Origin: Gammaproteobacteria bacterium
Lineage (GTDB): Bacteria; Pseudomonadota; Gammaproteobacteria; Steroidobacterales; PWYM01
Direction: 5' to 3'
Assembly (NCBI GenBank): GCA_003567475.1
Contig: PWZL01000070.1
Span: forward strand, 1-47,973
DNA: 47,973 nucleotides
Shown here: in pieces, positions 17,696-26,137 of the stretch
Layout of the letters: each line of letters begins with the position of its first letter
Position numbering within the stretch: position 1 is the first letter of the stretch
Position numbers and translations under genes: made by a program
The notes under the pieces: model-generated
Seen by the model: only the letters and a program-made list of their open reading frames with translations
What the model was told of the DNA's origin: nothing
Database searches by the model: none

Positions 17696-17737
17696 GCGCA
17701 CTCTCCTGGACTGGGACTTGAGACGGGTTGGCGCGGG

Positions 17738-17778
17738 ATTGTAGCAGCCACGCCTGTCCGTCCGGCTGAGGGTACAAT
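17738..17778. promoter_or_regulatory. Divergent -10 elements between QOR and SDR genes
   Basis: TACAAT occurs on the plus strand at 17773-17778 (towards the SDR) and on the minus strand at 17743-17738 (towards the quinone oxidoreductase). Both are 5 of 6 matches; the -35 regions are poor. Confidence 0.4.
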
Positions 17779-17833
17779 GCCAACGGTTCGGACCGGGCGC
17801 GCCACCGCCCGGTCAGCGACGGGGAAGCGAGTC

Positions 17834-18604
17834 ATGGGACGTGTAGCAGGCAAGATCGCGCTGGTCACCGGCGCCGCACAGGGCCTTGGTCTGGCGATCA
17901 GCATGCGCCTGCTCGAGCAGGGTGCACGCGTGGTGATGAGCGACGTCAATGCCGACGGCGTCCGTGCGCGCGCCAGCGCGCTCGGTGAGCAGCACCCCGG
18001 TCAGGTGATCGGTCTCTCCCAGAACGTGACCGATGAGTCACGCTGGCAGGAGGTGGTGCGCGAGACCGCCGCGATCTTCGGCGGATTGCATATCCTGGTC
18101 AACAATGCGGGGATCGGTTTCACCGGTACCGTCGAGGAGACTCGCTACGAAGACTGGCAGCGGCTCCACCGTATCGACCTCGACAGCGTGTTCCTGGGCT
18201 GCAAATACGCCATTCCGATGATGCGTGCGTCTGGAGGCGGCTCGATCATCAATGTCTCCTCCATCGCCGGCATCATCGCCGGACACAATTTCGCGGCCTA
18301 TAACAGCGCCAAGGCGGCAGTCCGGCATCTGTCCAAGTCGGTGGCGCTGGGCTGTGCCCGCGACCGCAGTAACATTCGCTGTAATTCCATCCATCCGGTG
18401 TTTATCGACACGCCGATTCTCGACGATATCGTTGGCGTCGCAGACCGCGACACCGCGCTCGCCAAACTGGCGCGACAGGTCCCGCTCGGACGGGTAGGCG
18501 AGCCGGACGATGTGGCCTGGGCCGTGGTCTATCTCGCCTCGGACGAGTCGAAATTCATCACCGGTGCAGAACTCAAGATCGACGGCGGCATCAGCGCGAT
18601 GTAA
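17834..18604 (+). CDS. SDR family oxidoreductase (classical, NAD(P)-dependent)
   Basis: 256-residue classical SDR: TGAAQGLG cofactor motif near residue 13, NNAG at about 88, catalytic Ser in IINVSSIAG, and Y-N-S-A-K. The C-terminus FITGAELKIDGG is typical. The sequence resembles cyclic-alcohol and hydroxysteroid-type dehydrogenases, but substrate is not predictable. GGGGAAG stands 7 nt before the ATG; an open frame extending 800 nt upstream is antisense to the quinone oxidoreductase and is not coding. It is followed 38 nt later by the flavoprotein reductase, likely as an operon. Confidence 0.92.
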   Translation: MGRVAGKIALVTGAAQGLGLAISMRLLEQGARVVMSDVNADGVRARASALGEQHPGQVIGLSQNVTDESRWQEVVRETAAIFGGLHILVNNAGIGFTGTVEETRYEDWQRLHRIDLDSVFLGCKYAIPMMRASGGGSIINVSSIAGIIAGHNFAAYNSAKAAVRHLSKSVALGCARDRSNIRCNSIHPVFIDTPILDDIVGVADRDTALAKLARQVPLGRVGEPDDVAWAVVYLASDESKFITGAELKIDGGISAM

Positions 18605-18642
18605 GCACCGTCAGGGGCAGGGGCAGCCAGGGAAGACCACAC

Positions 18643-19869
18643 ATGAGCGACACCGTAGCGATTGTTGGCGGCGGCCACGCCGCAGGCCAGGCCGTCGTCA
18701 GCCTGAGGCAGTACGGCTATGAAGGCCGCATCCTTCTGATCGGCGAGGAACCCTACCTGCCTTACCAGCGTCCCCCGCTGTCGAAGAAATTCCTTGCAGG
18801 GGAGCTCGAACAGGAACGCCTGTATGTCAAGCCGGCACAGTTCTATGAAGACAAGCGCGTCGAATTGCGGCTGGGCACGCGGGTCGAGTCGCTCGACCTG
18901 CACGCGCGACGCCTGCAGACCGCCGATGGCGAGACGCTGGAATGGGAGCGGCTGCTGCTGACTCTGGGCAGCCGGGTCCGCATGCTGGATCTGCCGGGGG
19001 CGACCCTCGAGGGTGTTCATTATCTGCGCAGCATCGATGATGTCCGTGGCATTCAGCCGCAGTTTCGCGCCGGCGCGCGGCTGGTCGTGGTCGGCGGTGG
19101 CTACATCGGACTGGAAGTGGCGGCCATCGCCCGTCAGGTCGGCCTCGAGGTGGACGTGGTAGAGATGGCCGACCGGCTGATGGCACGGGTGGTCTGTCCG
19201 GAAGTCAGCGCACACTACCGCGACCTGCACGAGGCTGCCGGGGTACGGCTGCACCTGGGCACAGGTGTGCAGGGCTTCGGGGGGGACAGGCGAGTGGACA
19301 AGGTCGTCACCAGCGCCGGCGACCTGTCGGCCGATCTCGTCATCGTCGGGGTCGGGATTCTCCCGGAAACCGCGCTTGCGGCGGCCGCCGGACTCGACTG
19401 CGACGATGGCATCTGCGTCGATGAATACGCCGTGACCTCACACCCCGATGTGCTGGCCGCCGGCGACTGCACCCGCCATCCGAATGCGCTGCTTGGCCGA
19501 CGCTTGCGCCTCGAGTCAGTGCACAACGCGCTCGAGCAGGCCCGCACGGCGGCAGCGACCCTATGTGGCGAGCGGCGCGCCTACGTCCAGGTGCCGTGGT
19601 TCTGGTCCGATCAGTACGACACCAAACTGCAGATCGCAGGGCTGTCAGAGGGCTATGAACGGGTGATCGTGCGCGGTGACCCGGCCAGCGGCGGCTTTAC
19701 GGTGTGCTATCTGCATGACGAGGATCGACTGCTGGCCGTGGACGCGGTCAATGCGCCGCGCGACTTCATGCAGGCGAAGAAACTGCTCGCCGACCGCCCG
19801 CGCGTCGACGTCGCCCGACTGGCTGATCCACAGGTCCCGCTGCCCGACGCCTGCCGGGTCGGCGACTGA
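18643..19869 (+). CDS. FAD/NAD(P)-dependent ferredoxin reductase (putidaredoxin/rhodocoxin reductase type)
   Basis: 408-residue flavoprotein of the oxygenase-coupled NAD(P)H-ferredoxin reductase type. The FAD Rossmann motif is IVGGGHAAGQAV at the N-terminus, with PYQRPPLSKKFL next to it as in the rhodocoxin/putidaredoxin reductases. The NADH Rossmann motif is VVVGGGYIGLEVAA (about 146-159), and the second FAD motif is VLAAGDCT. It would pass electrons from NAD(P)H to a ferredoxin serving a P450 or dioxygenase; neither partner is in the window. It lies 38 nt after the SDR on the same strand. Confidence 0.9.
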   Translation: MSDTVAIVGGGHAAGQAVVSLRQYGYEGRILLIGEEPYLPYQRPPLSKKFLAGELEQERLYVKPAQFYEDKRVELRLGTRVESLDLHARRLQTADGETLEWERLLLTLGSRVRMLDLPGATLEGVHYLRSIDDVRGIQPQFRAGARLVVVGGGYIGLEVAAIARQVGLEVDVVEMADRLMARVVCPEVSAHYRDLHEAAGVRLHLGTGVQGFGGDRRVDKVVTSAGDLSADLVIVGVGILPETALAAAAGLDCDDGICVDEYAVTSHPDVLAAGDCTRHPNALLGRRLRLESVHNALEQARTAAATLCGERRAYVQVPWFWSDQYDTKLQIAGLSEGYERVIVRGDPASGGFTVCYLHDEDRLLAVDAVNAPRDFMQAKKLLADRPRVDVARLADPQVPLPDACRVGD

Positions 19870-19906
19870 TCCGGACCCTGACAGCGCCCGGGCGCCGGGA
19901 CGGGCC

Positions 19907-20608
19907 TCAACGCGAAGCGCTGACCCCCTCGGGCACCTCCGGCTGTGGCACGGACAGCACCCCATGCCATTCCAGCGCGGTGGGGCCGATCGCCGGATCG
20001 AACGCACGCAGCCGGTAATTCCCCACCATCTGGCCATCGAGACCGGCGAGCCCCCCGGAAATCCCGAGTAGACGACCGGCACGATCCTCGCGCGGCCCGG
20101 CCGCCGGCGTGAACCCCGTTTCGCCCTGCCAGGGTTCTCGCCGCAACCATGCCGGCAAGGCGATTTGCCGCACCATCGGCCAGATATTCTCGCGCTGGAC
20201 GGCGAACGCCATGCCGACGCCATCGAGGCTGATGATCCAGCTGCTGTCGACGAGAATGCCCCGTTGCAGGAGATCGGTCTCGCGGGACGCGGCCGCAATT
20301 CGACTCGCCGTACCGACCACGTTCCCGTCCGCGTCGCGCAACAGCAGCATTCCCGCATCCAGCGGCTCGATGGTCTTCTCCCATAGCTCGGGTACGGACT
20401 CCGGGCGCATCACCAGCCGGCGTCCGCCCGAATGGGTCAGCAGCGGGAGATCCTCGGCCCGCAGGCTGGTGTGGAAGTCGGCGCTGACGCCGTGCATCAG
20501 CAGCGGCGCCTGCCGCGGTTCGCCGCTCAGCGGATTGATCCAGAGTATCGCCGCGGCGATGGCCACGCCAACCAGCAGCCCGGTGAGAAAAACAGCAAGA
20601 TATTTCAT
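19907..20608 (-). CDS. Membrane-anchored hypothetical protein, paralogue B
   Basis: 233-residue protein with one N-terminal transmembrane helix or signal anchor (YLAVFLTGLLVGVAIAAAIL), the rest probably periplasmic. I do not recognise the family. It shares an ordered set of short motifs with the preceding gene: a LRDADGNVVG strand near residue 90, PWQGET, GRLLGISGGLAGLDG, and YRLRAFD near the C-terminus. Its start overlaps the paralogue's stop by 4 nt (ATGA), so they are made together. The pair lies downstream of gshA on the same strand, which hints at but does not prove a shared role. Confidence 0.75.
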   Translation of the reverse strand: MKYLAVFLTGLLVGVAIAAAILWINPLSGEPRQAPLLMHGVSADFHTSLRAEDLPLLTHSGGRRLVMRPESVPELWEKTIEPLDAGMLLLRDADGNVVGTASRIAAASRETDLLQRGILVDSSWIISLDGVGMAFAVQRENIWPMVRQIALPAWLRREPWQGETGFTPAAGPREDRAGRLLGISGGLAGLDGQMVGNYRLRAFDPAIGPTALEWHGVLSVPQPEVPEGVSASR

Positions 20609-21276
20609 GGCTGGAGCACCGTCAGGGTCTCGATCTCGATGGTGCCGCGCGGCCGACCCTCGGCATCCACGCCGGTCAGGCGCCAGGTCTCCGTATAGCT
20701 GCCGCCGTGACGGGCGAACTCCTGACTGCCGCCGCGGATCTGTCCGCGCCCCTCCGGGATGGCGCCAGCCGTGCGCTGCAGCGTGAATTCGCCTTCCCAG
20801 GGCGCCCCGGCCCGCAGGTTCCGACGCGCCAACTCTGCGTTGAGGCCGCCATTCGCCTCGCGGTGATTCAGCAACAGACTGCCGCGGCCCGGGAGATACA
20901 GCACCCAGGCCGCATGCGCGCTATCGTCGAGCCGCTGGCTGTGTCGGGCGGCGACCCCGATCACCTCACCCTCGCGATCACGCAACTTGAAATGCTCGAT
21001 ATGCAGATCGGGCAGCGCATCCTCAGGCAGGACGAGATCGGCCGGGTACCGGGAGGGCAGACCCGAGGCGTGGCCGCTGTCGAGAATCCGGTCGCGCGGC
21101 AGCCGGATCACGAACTGCTCAAGTGCCCCCTCATTGGGCAGCACCGAGACATGAGCACGCGGGCGGGGGTGGTCCACCCAATTTACCAGGGTCACCAGAG
21201 CGAGTGTCCCCAGGCTGCCGCAAAGCAGACCGAGGACAAACAGGGGGCGAGCGAAGCCGCGCATGACAGCAGGCAT
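20605..21276 (-). CDS. Membrane-anchored hypothetical protein, paralogue A
   Basis: 223-residue protein with an N-terminal membrane helix (PLFVLGLLCGSLGTLALVTL) and a likely periplasmic domain. The family is not recognised. It matches its downstream neighbour in layout: LRDREGEVIGVAARHS, AAWVLYLPGRGSLLL, PWEGEFTLQR, GRGQIRGGSQEFARHGG, then TWRLTGVDAEGR. The start is uncertain: ATG at 21276 is chosen; a TTG at 21285 and an ATG at 21264 are alternatives and none has a good ribosome-binding site. A 126-nt gap separates it from gshA. Confidence 0.75.
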   Translation of the reverse strand: MPAVMRGFARPLFVLGLLCGSLGTLALVTLVNWVDHPRPRAHVSVLPNEGALEQFVIRLPRDRILDSGHASGLPSRYPADLVLPEDALPDLHIEHFKLRDREGEVIGVAARHSQRLDDSAHAAWVLYLPGRGSLLLNHREANGGLNAELARRNLRAGAPWEGEFTLQRTAGAIPEGRGQIRGGSQEFARHGGSYTETWRLTGVDAEGRPRGTIEIETLTVLQP

Positions 21277-21402
21277 GAGGGTCAACCGTTGAAAGCCTGA
21301 TCCAAACTTCCCGCGATCATGCCATGTCGACGGCTCTCATCGGCCGACCGGGCTCACAGTTTCGGCATGCTGCCGTGACGCCCGACGGCGGCCGGGACAA
21401 GA

Positions 21403-22965
21403 CTAGTCCGCGGCGTAGTAGGCCGCCAGATACTCGTCGAACGGCGCCTGCGGCTCAGCCTCGAGGGCGGCCTGTCGGGCCAGCGAGGCGCGCACCTCCT
21501 GCGCCAGGTGCTGTTCGACCTGCGGCGACGGCGTTGCCGCGGCAAACGCGTCATGGTGCACCTGTGACATGCGCATCGCGAACTGAAAGAACGACTCGTT
21601 GCGCGCGCGCATCTCGCTGAGAATCCGTGCCGAGGGCAGCCTCTCGGGCTCGCGCAGTGCCTCGCGCTGCAGCACCACCGCCCGGCCGAAGCTGCCGTCC
21701 CCGGCGGCATCGAGCAGTTCGGCGACGGCCCCCACCCCCTCGAGAATCTCCGCCGCCCAATCCGCCAACGCCACCTCCTCGCCGTCGCGCTGCAGCTTGA
21801 GCCCCGGACGACGACCCTCGCGCGCCACCCGTCGGTGATTGCGCTCCAGCGCGGTCTGTTCGCTGCTACCGATGGGCGGCGACTCATTCAGCAGGCAGTA
21901 GATCAGCAGCGCCTCCATGAAACGCAACTGTTCCAGGTTCACACCGACGGGATCGAAGGCGCTGACATCGAGAGCGCGGACCTCCACATACTGCACGCCG
22001 CCCCGGCGCAACGCCTGGGTCGGGCGTTCGCCGGAACGCGCCACCCGCTTCGGTCGGATGAGGCTGTAGTACTCGTTTTCGATCTGAAGCCAGTTGGCGG
22101 AGAGTTGCCGGTATTCGCCATCGACCAGGACGCCGATGTGCCGGTAATCCGGATGCGGCGTACGCATCGCCTGCGTGAGTCCGGCAATGTAGTCCTCGAG
22201 GCTGTTCAACGGGATGTCCAGCCTGGCCTGGCTCTTGTTCTGATAGCCCAGATCGCTCATCCGCAGCGACGTCGACCACGGCGTGTAGACCGTACCGCTG
22301 TCGAAGGCATCCAGCAGCGCCTCCCGCCCTCGAAAGAACGACCGGCAGACCGCCGGTGAGGCACCGAAGAGATACAGGGTGAGCCAGCCGATCCGATGAA
22401 AGTTCCGCACCAGGCCCATGTAGGTTTCCGAGCGCAGCGCGTCCGACGCCTGGGGCCGCCCCTCGAGTTCGGCAAACACCGGCCAGAACTGCTCCGGCAC
22501 CGAATAGTTGAAATGGACGCCGGAAATGGTCTGCATCACCCGACCATAGCGCCAACCCAGCCCACGCCGGTAGATGGTCTTCATGCGACCGACATTCGAG
22601 TGCCCATACCGGGCCAGCGGCACGCTGTCGTCGCCCGCAAGCATGCAGGGCATACTGGTGGCCCAGAGCAACTCGTCGCCCAGTGCACGGCCGGTGAAGC
22701 GATGGATGTCGGTAAGCAGGTCCAGCACTTCCACCGATGAGGGCATCGCCGGCGTCACGAATTCCAGCAACGCCTCGGAGTAATCGGTGGTGATGTACTC
22801 GTGCGTCAGCGCCGAGCCGAGCGCGGCGGGGTGGGCCGTCTCGGCCAGGCGGCCGTCGGGACGGACCCGCAGGGCTTCCTTTTCCAGACCCCGCAGACCG
22901 CCCGCGAGAACACCCTGGGCACCGTGACCCAGCGACCGCAGTCGCCTGGCAAAACGGGAAGGCAT
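21403..22965 (-). CDS. gshA: Glutamate-cysteine ligase (class I, proteobacterial)
   Basis: 520-residue cytoplasmic enzyme making gamma-glutamylcysteine from L-Glu, L-Cys and ATP, the committed step of glutathione synthesis. Recognised from RGLEKEALRV, ALTHEYITTDYSEALLEFVTP, MQTISGVHFNYSVPEQFW, RNFHRIGWLTLYLFGASPAVCRSF and YVEVRALDVSAFDP, in family order and at family length. A perfect TATAAT lies upstream at 23060-23065. gshB is not in the window. It is followed by the two paralogous membrane-anchored proteins. Confidence 0.97.
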   Translation of the reverse strand: MPSRFARRLRSLGHGAQGVLAGGLRGLEKEALRVRPDGRLAETAHPAALGSALTHEYITTDYSEALLEFVTPAMPSSVEVLDLLTDIHRFTGRALGDELLWATSMPCMLAGDDSVPLARYGHSNVGRMKTIYRRGLGWRYGRVMQTISGVHFNYSVPEQFWPVFAELEGRPQASDALRSETYMGLVRNFHRIGWLTLYLFGASPAVCRSFFRGREALLDAFDSGTVYTPWSTSLRMSDLGYQNKSQARLDIPLNSLEDYIAGLTQAMRTPHPDYRHIGVLVDGEYRQLSANWLQIENEYYSLIRPKRVARSGERPTQALRRGGVQYVEVRALDVSAFDPVGVNLEQLRFMEALLIYCLLNESPPIGSSEQTALERNHRRVAREGRRPGLKLQRDGEEVALADWAAEILEGVGAVAELLDAAGDGSFGRAVVLQREALREPERLPSARILSEMRARNESFFQFAMRMSQVHHDAFAAATPSPQVEQHLAQEVRASLARQAALEAEPQAPFDEYLAAYYAAD

Positions 22966-23059
22966 TCAGCGCGGCTCGCGGCGGCGTATGTTCATCGGCG
23001 GCAATCCTGCGGGGCCTGGCTCTGGGCCGGTCGTTGGTGGCGGAATCTGCTGGCGGCGG

Positions 23060-23065
23060 ATTATA
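23060..23065 (-). promoter_or_regulatory. Consensus -10 (TATAAT) upstream of gshA
   Basis: A perfect TATAAT on the minus strand lies 95 nt before the gshA start. The -35 position holds only CTCATC. Given the G+C content, the perfect hexamer is notable; it lies in the 124-nt gap between gshA and the flavoprotein gene. Confidence 0.5.
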
Positions 23066-23089
23066 GGCCATCGACCAGGCGCGATGAGC

Positions 23090-24067
23090 TCACTGTGGGG
23101 TCGTGGCTGGAGCCATCAGGGCGTCGGCCATCGCCAGTCCCGACAGCAACGCCGCCTCGACCCGCGGGCCCAGGCACCAGTCACCACAGGCCCCCAAGCC
23201 GAGCTCGGCGCTCCACAGGCAGGCCTCGCCCAGCGGCTCGGTGACGCGTGCGTAACGCCAGCGGTGCGCCACCAGGTGGCCAGGGGGGCGTTCCGACAGC
23301 CCCTTGAGCGCCGCAAACCGCTGCCATAGCCCATCGGCCACGTGCTCGGCCGGCTGTTCGAACGCCCGCCGACTGAACGCGTCGGTCGCATGCAGCACCC
23401 AGGTGTCCCCGGCGGCAGCGCGCCCGGGCTTGCCGGCATCATGCGCAATCCACGCCAACTGCGGATCATCCAGGTGCTCACCGCCCGCGGGACCGGGTTT
23501 GGGGGGCGCGTCGAAATCGGCCAGCATGACCGCCCAACAAGGCGCCATGGCCACATTGGCCAGACGCCCATCCCACCCCCCGAGGCCATCCAGCAGACTG
23601 CGGACCTGCGGCCCGGGCAGCGCCAGAACGACCCTGTCGAACCCCTCCCCAAGCCGCCTGTCGGCGTCGTACAGCCGCCAGGCGCCCGAATCGCGAGCAA
23701 GCGCCGTCACCGTGCTGCGCCAGTGGACGGGGGTGGGCTCGAGCAGATGGCGCGCCAGGGCGTTCATCCCCGGCACGGCGACCCAGCGGGGTTCTGCAGC
23801 GCTCCCGGACGATGACCACGGCGCAATGACACCGGCCTTCACCCAGTCGGCGGTCAGGCCGGTGAGCCGCGGGTCACGCAGGGTGAAGTACTGGGCACCG
23901 TGATCGAAGGCATGACGGCCATGCCGACGCGTCGCCATCCGCCCGCCAGGGCCGCGCGCCTTGTCGAAAACCTCCACGGCAACGCCCTGCTGCTGGAGCG
24001 TGTTCGCCAGCACGGCGCCCGCGGCACCCGCACCGACCACCGCGACACGCACGGCGGAGGCACTCAA
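23090..24067 (-). CDS. NAD/FAD-dependent oxidoreductase (renalase-like amine-oxidase fold)
   Basis: About 325-residue flavoprotein. The dinucleotide motif VVGAGAAGAVLANTL is followed by VEVFDKARGPGGRMATRR, the FAD ribose/pyrophosphate segment of renalase-like COG3380 proteins, then FDHGAQYFTLRDP. The C-terminus (GLGACGDWCLGPRVEAALLSG) is the usual FAD-closing motif. The start is taken as TTG at 24067, overlapping the PNPOx-like stop as TTGA; a GTG at 24052 is also possible. Translational coupling to a second flavin/FMN enzyme suggests a joint redox role. Substrate unknown. Confidence 0.85.
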   Translation of the reverse strand: MSASAVRVAVVGAGAAGAVLANTLQQQGVAVEVFDKARGPGGRMATRRHGRHAFDHGAQYFTLRDPRLTGLTADWVKAGVIAPWSSSGSAAEPRWVAVPGMNALARHLLEPTPVHWRSTVTALARDSGAWRLYDADRRLGEGFDRVVLALPGPQVRSLLDGLGGWDGRLANVAMAPCWAVMLADFDAPPKPGPAGGEHLDDPQLAWIAHDAGKPGRAAAGDTWVLHATDAFSRRAFEQPAEHVADGLWQRFAALKGLSERPPGHLVAHRWRYARVTEPLGEACLWSAELGLGACGDWCLGPRVEAALLSGLAMADALMAPATTPQ

Positions 24068-24699
24068 GGCGTCACCCAGCCGCCATCCCAGCGCCCCGGG
24101 CCCTCGGTCGACGGGACCCAGGTAAACCGCAGCCGCCGATGCCCCTGCGCCGACAGCCACAACACCTCGAGACGATCGATCTCGCAGACCACGACGGCAA
24201 AGTTGACCTGGCCGGCCTCGCTCTCGGCCGCCTCAGGCCGGCGATCGCGAAGCGCGGCCGGGAAGCCGCTGTCCCAGGCTGCCTGCGGCGTGCCGGGCGC
24301 ATCGACCGCCAGGTAACAGCGCCGGCTGCCAACAGCAGAGGCCTGCCAGCGACGGCGCCACAACGGCCCGTCGAGATGGACGTTCGCGTCCCCCTGCAGC
24401 CGCAGCTGCAGCTTGTGTCGGGCGTCGTAGAAATGCCAGCCCACGCGTGGCCTGGCCATGAGCTCCGCGCATTTCCCCGCGCGCCGGTCAGTGTGGCAGA
24501 TCAGCTGCCGGGCCTCGCTGGAGACCTCTCGCAGCACCACGGTTCGCACGCGCGGCTCACCATCGCTGGCGACGCTGGCGAGCTGGCCCACATGAAACCC
24601 ATGGCGAGCACTCAGGGCCCCGCGGGCCAGCGAAGACCAGGCGTGAGCCAGCCACGCCTGCGGCCCGTAGCCCTGATAGTGCTCTCCGGGATTGCCCAT
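24064..24699 (-). CDS. Pyridoxamine 5'-phosphate oxidase-like FMN-binding protein (Alr4036-like)
   Basis: 211-residue split-barrel flavoprotein of the PNPOx-like superfamily. Features are the N-terminal region followed by LASVASDGEPRVRTVVLREV, WHFYDARHKLQLRLQGDANVH and the C-terminal RLEVLWLSAQGHRRLRFTW, in the order of Alr4036-type proteins. It is not the vitamin B6 pathway pdxH by overall sequence. Its stop overlaps the next gene's TTG start by 4 nt. It diverges from the DUF4412-like gene across 158 nt. Confidence 0.82.
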   Translation of the reverse strand: MGNPGEHYQGYGPQAWLAHAWSSLARGALSARHGFHVGQLASVASDGEPRVRTVVLREVSSEARQLICHTDRRAGKCAELMARPRVGWHFYDARHKLQLRLQGDANVHLDGPLWRRRWQASAVGSRRCYLAVDAPGTPQAAWDSGFPAALRDRRPEAAESEAGQVNFAVVVCEIDRLEVLWLSAQGHRRLRFTWVPSTEGPGRWDGGWVTP

Positions 24700-24820
24700 G
24701 CTCGCCTCCTGCGATGCGTGCGCCCTGCCCTGGACGCCGCCGGGCTGCGTCTTTGTAGCGTCTTTATGCCGTACCCGTCAGTGTCGGCGGGCCGGGTGCT
24801 GCAGGTCAAGCGGTGTGGTT

Positions 24821-24829
24821 TGCTATGCT
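24821..24829 (+). promoter_or_regulatory. Extended -10 promoter for the DUF4412-like gene
   Basis: TGC-TATGCT: an extended -10 (TGn followed by TATGCT), 29 nt upstream of the start codon. No clear -35, which extended -10 promoters can lack. Confidence 0.45.
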
Positions 24830-24857
24830 CTGCCCCACAATCGTACGGAGAACGACC

Positions 24858-25658
24858 ATGCAGAATCTGCTCTACGCACTCGCCGGCACCGCGGCGTTGG
24901 CGCTCGCCCTGCCGCAAGCCGCCGAGGCGGAAATCATCCTCGAACTCGAGGAGCGCGACGGTGACGAGATCTATCCGGTACAGATGCTCATTGCCAGCGG
25001 CAAACTCGCGGCCCTCGATGAAGAAGGCGACGTCGAGATGATTTTCGATCGCGCCACGGCGACGATTTACACGCTGGATCACGACGCACGCAGCTTTACC
25101 CGGCTGAATCGCGAAAACATTTCCGAACTGGTCGGCCAGGTGGACTCGGCGATGGCAGAGATGCGCCGCCAGCTCGAGGCCCTGCCCCCGGAGCAGCGCG
25201 AGATGGCGGAACGCATGATGGGCGGGATGATGGGGAACGCTGGCGCCGCGACTGAGCGACCCGCGCGGAGCATGCGGCCGACCGGAACCCGGGGCGAGGC
25301 GGCTGGGATCCGTTGTGACTGGCACGATGTGTTCGTCGGCGACGAGCAGGTGGGTACGGCTTGCGTGGCGGCCCCGGACGCCGTCCCCGGTGGCGAAGAA
25401 CTCATCGCCATGATGACGGCAATGTCGGAAATCTACGACGAGCTGCTCGATCGGATTGCCGACAGCGTGCCGATGGCCATGCCGGCCAACCCGATCATGC
25501 CGATGACCGAAGCCGGCGGTCTGCCGATCCGCTCGACCGAAATGACTGAAGACGACACGGAAATGCAGATCACCCTGCTGGCCGTGCGTGAAGAGGCGGT
25601 CGATCCTTCGCTGTTCGAGATCCCGGCCGGCTATCGGGAGGCCAGTTTCGACGACTGA
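24858..25658 (+). CDS. Secreted DUF4412-like protein
   Basis: 266-residue periplasmic protein. The signal peptide (MQNLLYALAGTAALALALPQAAEAE) is supported by GGAG 8 nt before this ATG rather than the ATG 45 nt earlier. The mature part follows the DUF4412 plan: an early beta segment (MIFDRATATIYTLDHDARSF), a charged helical Met-rich stretch (EMAERMMGGMMGNAG), a CDWHDVFVGDEQVGTACVA segment with a cysteine pair probably bridged, and the closing DPSLFEIPAGYREA. Function unknown. The methionine cluster could bind a soft metal, but this is speculative. Confidence 0.75.
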   Translation: MQNLLYALAGTAALALALPQAAEAEIILELEERDGDEIYPVQMLIASGKLAALDEEGDVEMIFDRATATIYTLDHDARSFTRLNRENISELVGQVDSAMAEMRRQLEALPPEQREMAERMMGGMMGNAGAATERPARSMRPTGTRGEAAGIRCDWHDVFVGDEQVGTACVAAPDAVPGGEELIAMMTAMSEIYDELLDRIADSVPMAMPANPIMPMTEAGGLPIRSTEMTEDDTEMQITLLAVREEAVDPSLFEIPAGYREASFDD

Positions 25659-25738
25659 GAACTGGCTCTCGGGCGTCTGGCGGCCGCAGGGCCACACTGG
25701 TTGACCGCGATGCCGAGCGAGAGGCCAGGAGGGGAGCT

Positions 25739-26137
25739 GTGGGTAGCGAGCGCAGGAGACTGAGTGACCGGCCAGCCGGCCCGATGACCGTCATCGCGGC
25801 GGGCACCCGCTTCGAAGGTCGGCTGTCGGGTGAGGGCTGCGTGATCGTGAGCGGGCAGCTGATCGGTGAGTGTGACTTTGCCGGCACGGTGACGGTCGCC
25901 GATGGCGGTCACTGGGAAGGGACCCTGCAGGCTGACGATGTCATGATTGCTGGCCGGGTCGCGGGCGACGTCGTCGCGCGCGGGCGAGTTGAGTTGGGTC
26001 AACGAGCGCAGGTGACCGGGACCGTGACCGGGCTGTCGGTGGCCATCGCCGAAGGCGCGATCATCGAAGGCCAACTGCAGGCGGGGGCAAGGGGCGAGGA
26101 CGACCCGGTCGTGTTCAGCGAAAAGCGCGGGCGATGA
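25739..26137 (+). CDS. Bactofilin-family cytoskeletal protein
   Basis: 132-residue bactofilin. The core is a right-handed beta-helix of about six short turns (TRFEGRLSGEGCVIVSGQL, GTVTVADGG, DDVMIAGRVAGDVVARGRV, VTGTVTGLSVAIAEGAIIEG), flanked by a short basic tail on each side. Bactofilins polymerise without nucleotide and often scaffold envelope or morphogenesis proteins. It starts at GTG with AGGAGGGGAG directly upstream. The stop codon abuts that of the converging YheT-like gene with no base between. An M23 peptidase partner gene, common elsewhere, is not present. Confidence 0.88.
   Translation: MGSERRRLSDRPAGPMTVIAAGTRFEGRLSGEGCVIVSGQLIGECDFAGTVTVADGGHWEGTLQADDVMIAGRVAGDVVARGRVELGQRAQVTGTVTGLSVAIAEGAIIEGQLQAGARGEDDPVVFSEKRGR

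Noticed and set aside
17006-17833. N-terminal extension of the SDR at 17834
   Set aside because: It is antisense to the quinone oxidoreductase; the SDR has a strong ribosome-binding site and a normal family start at 17834.
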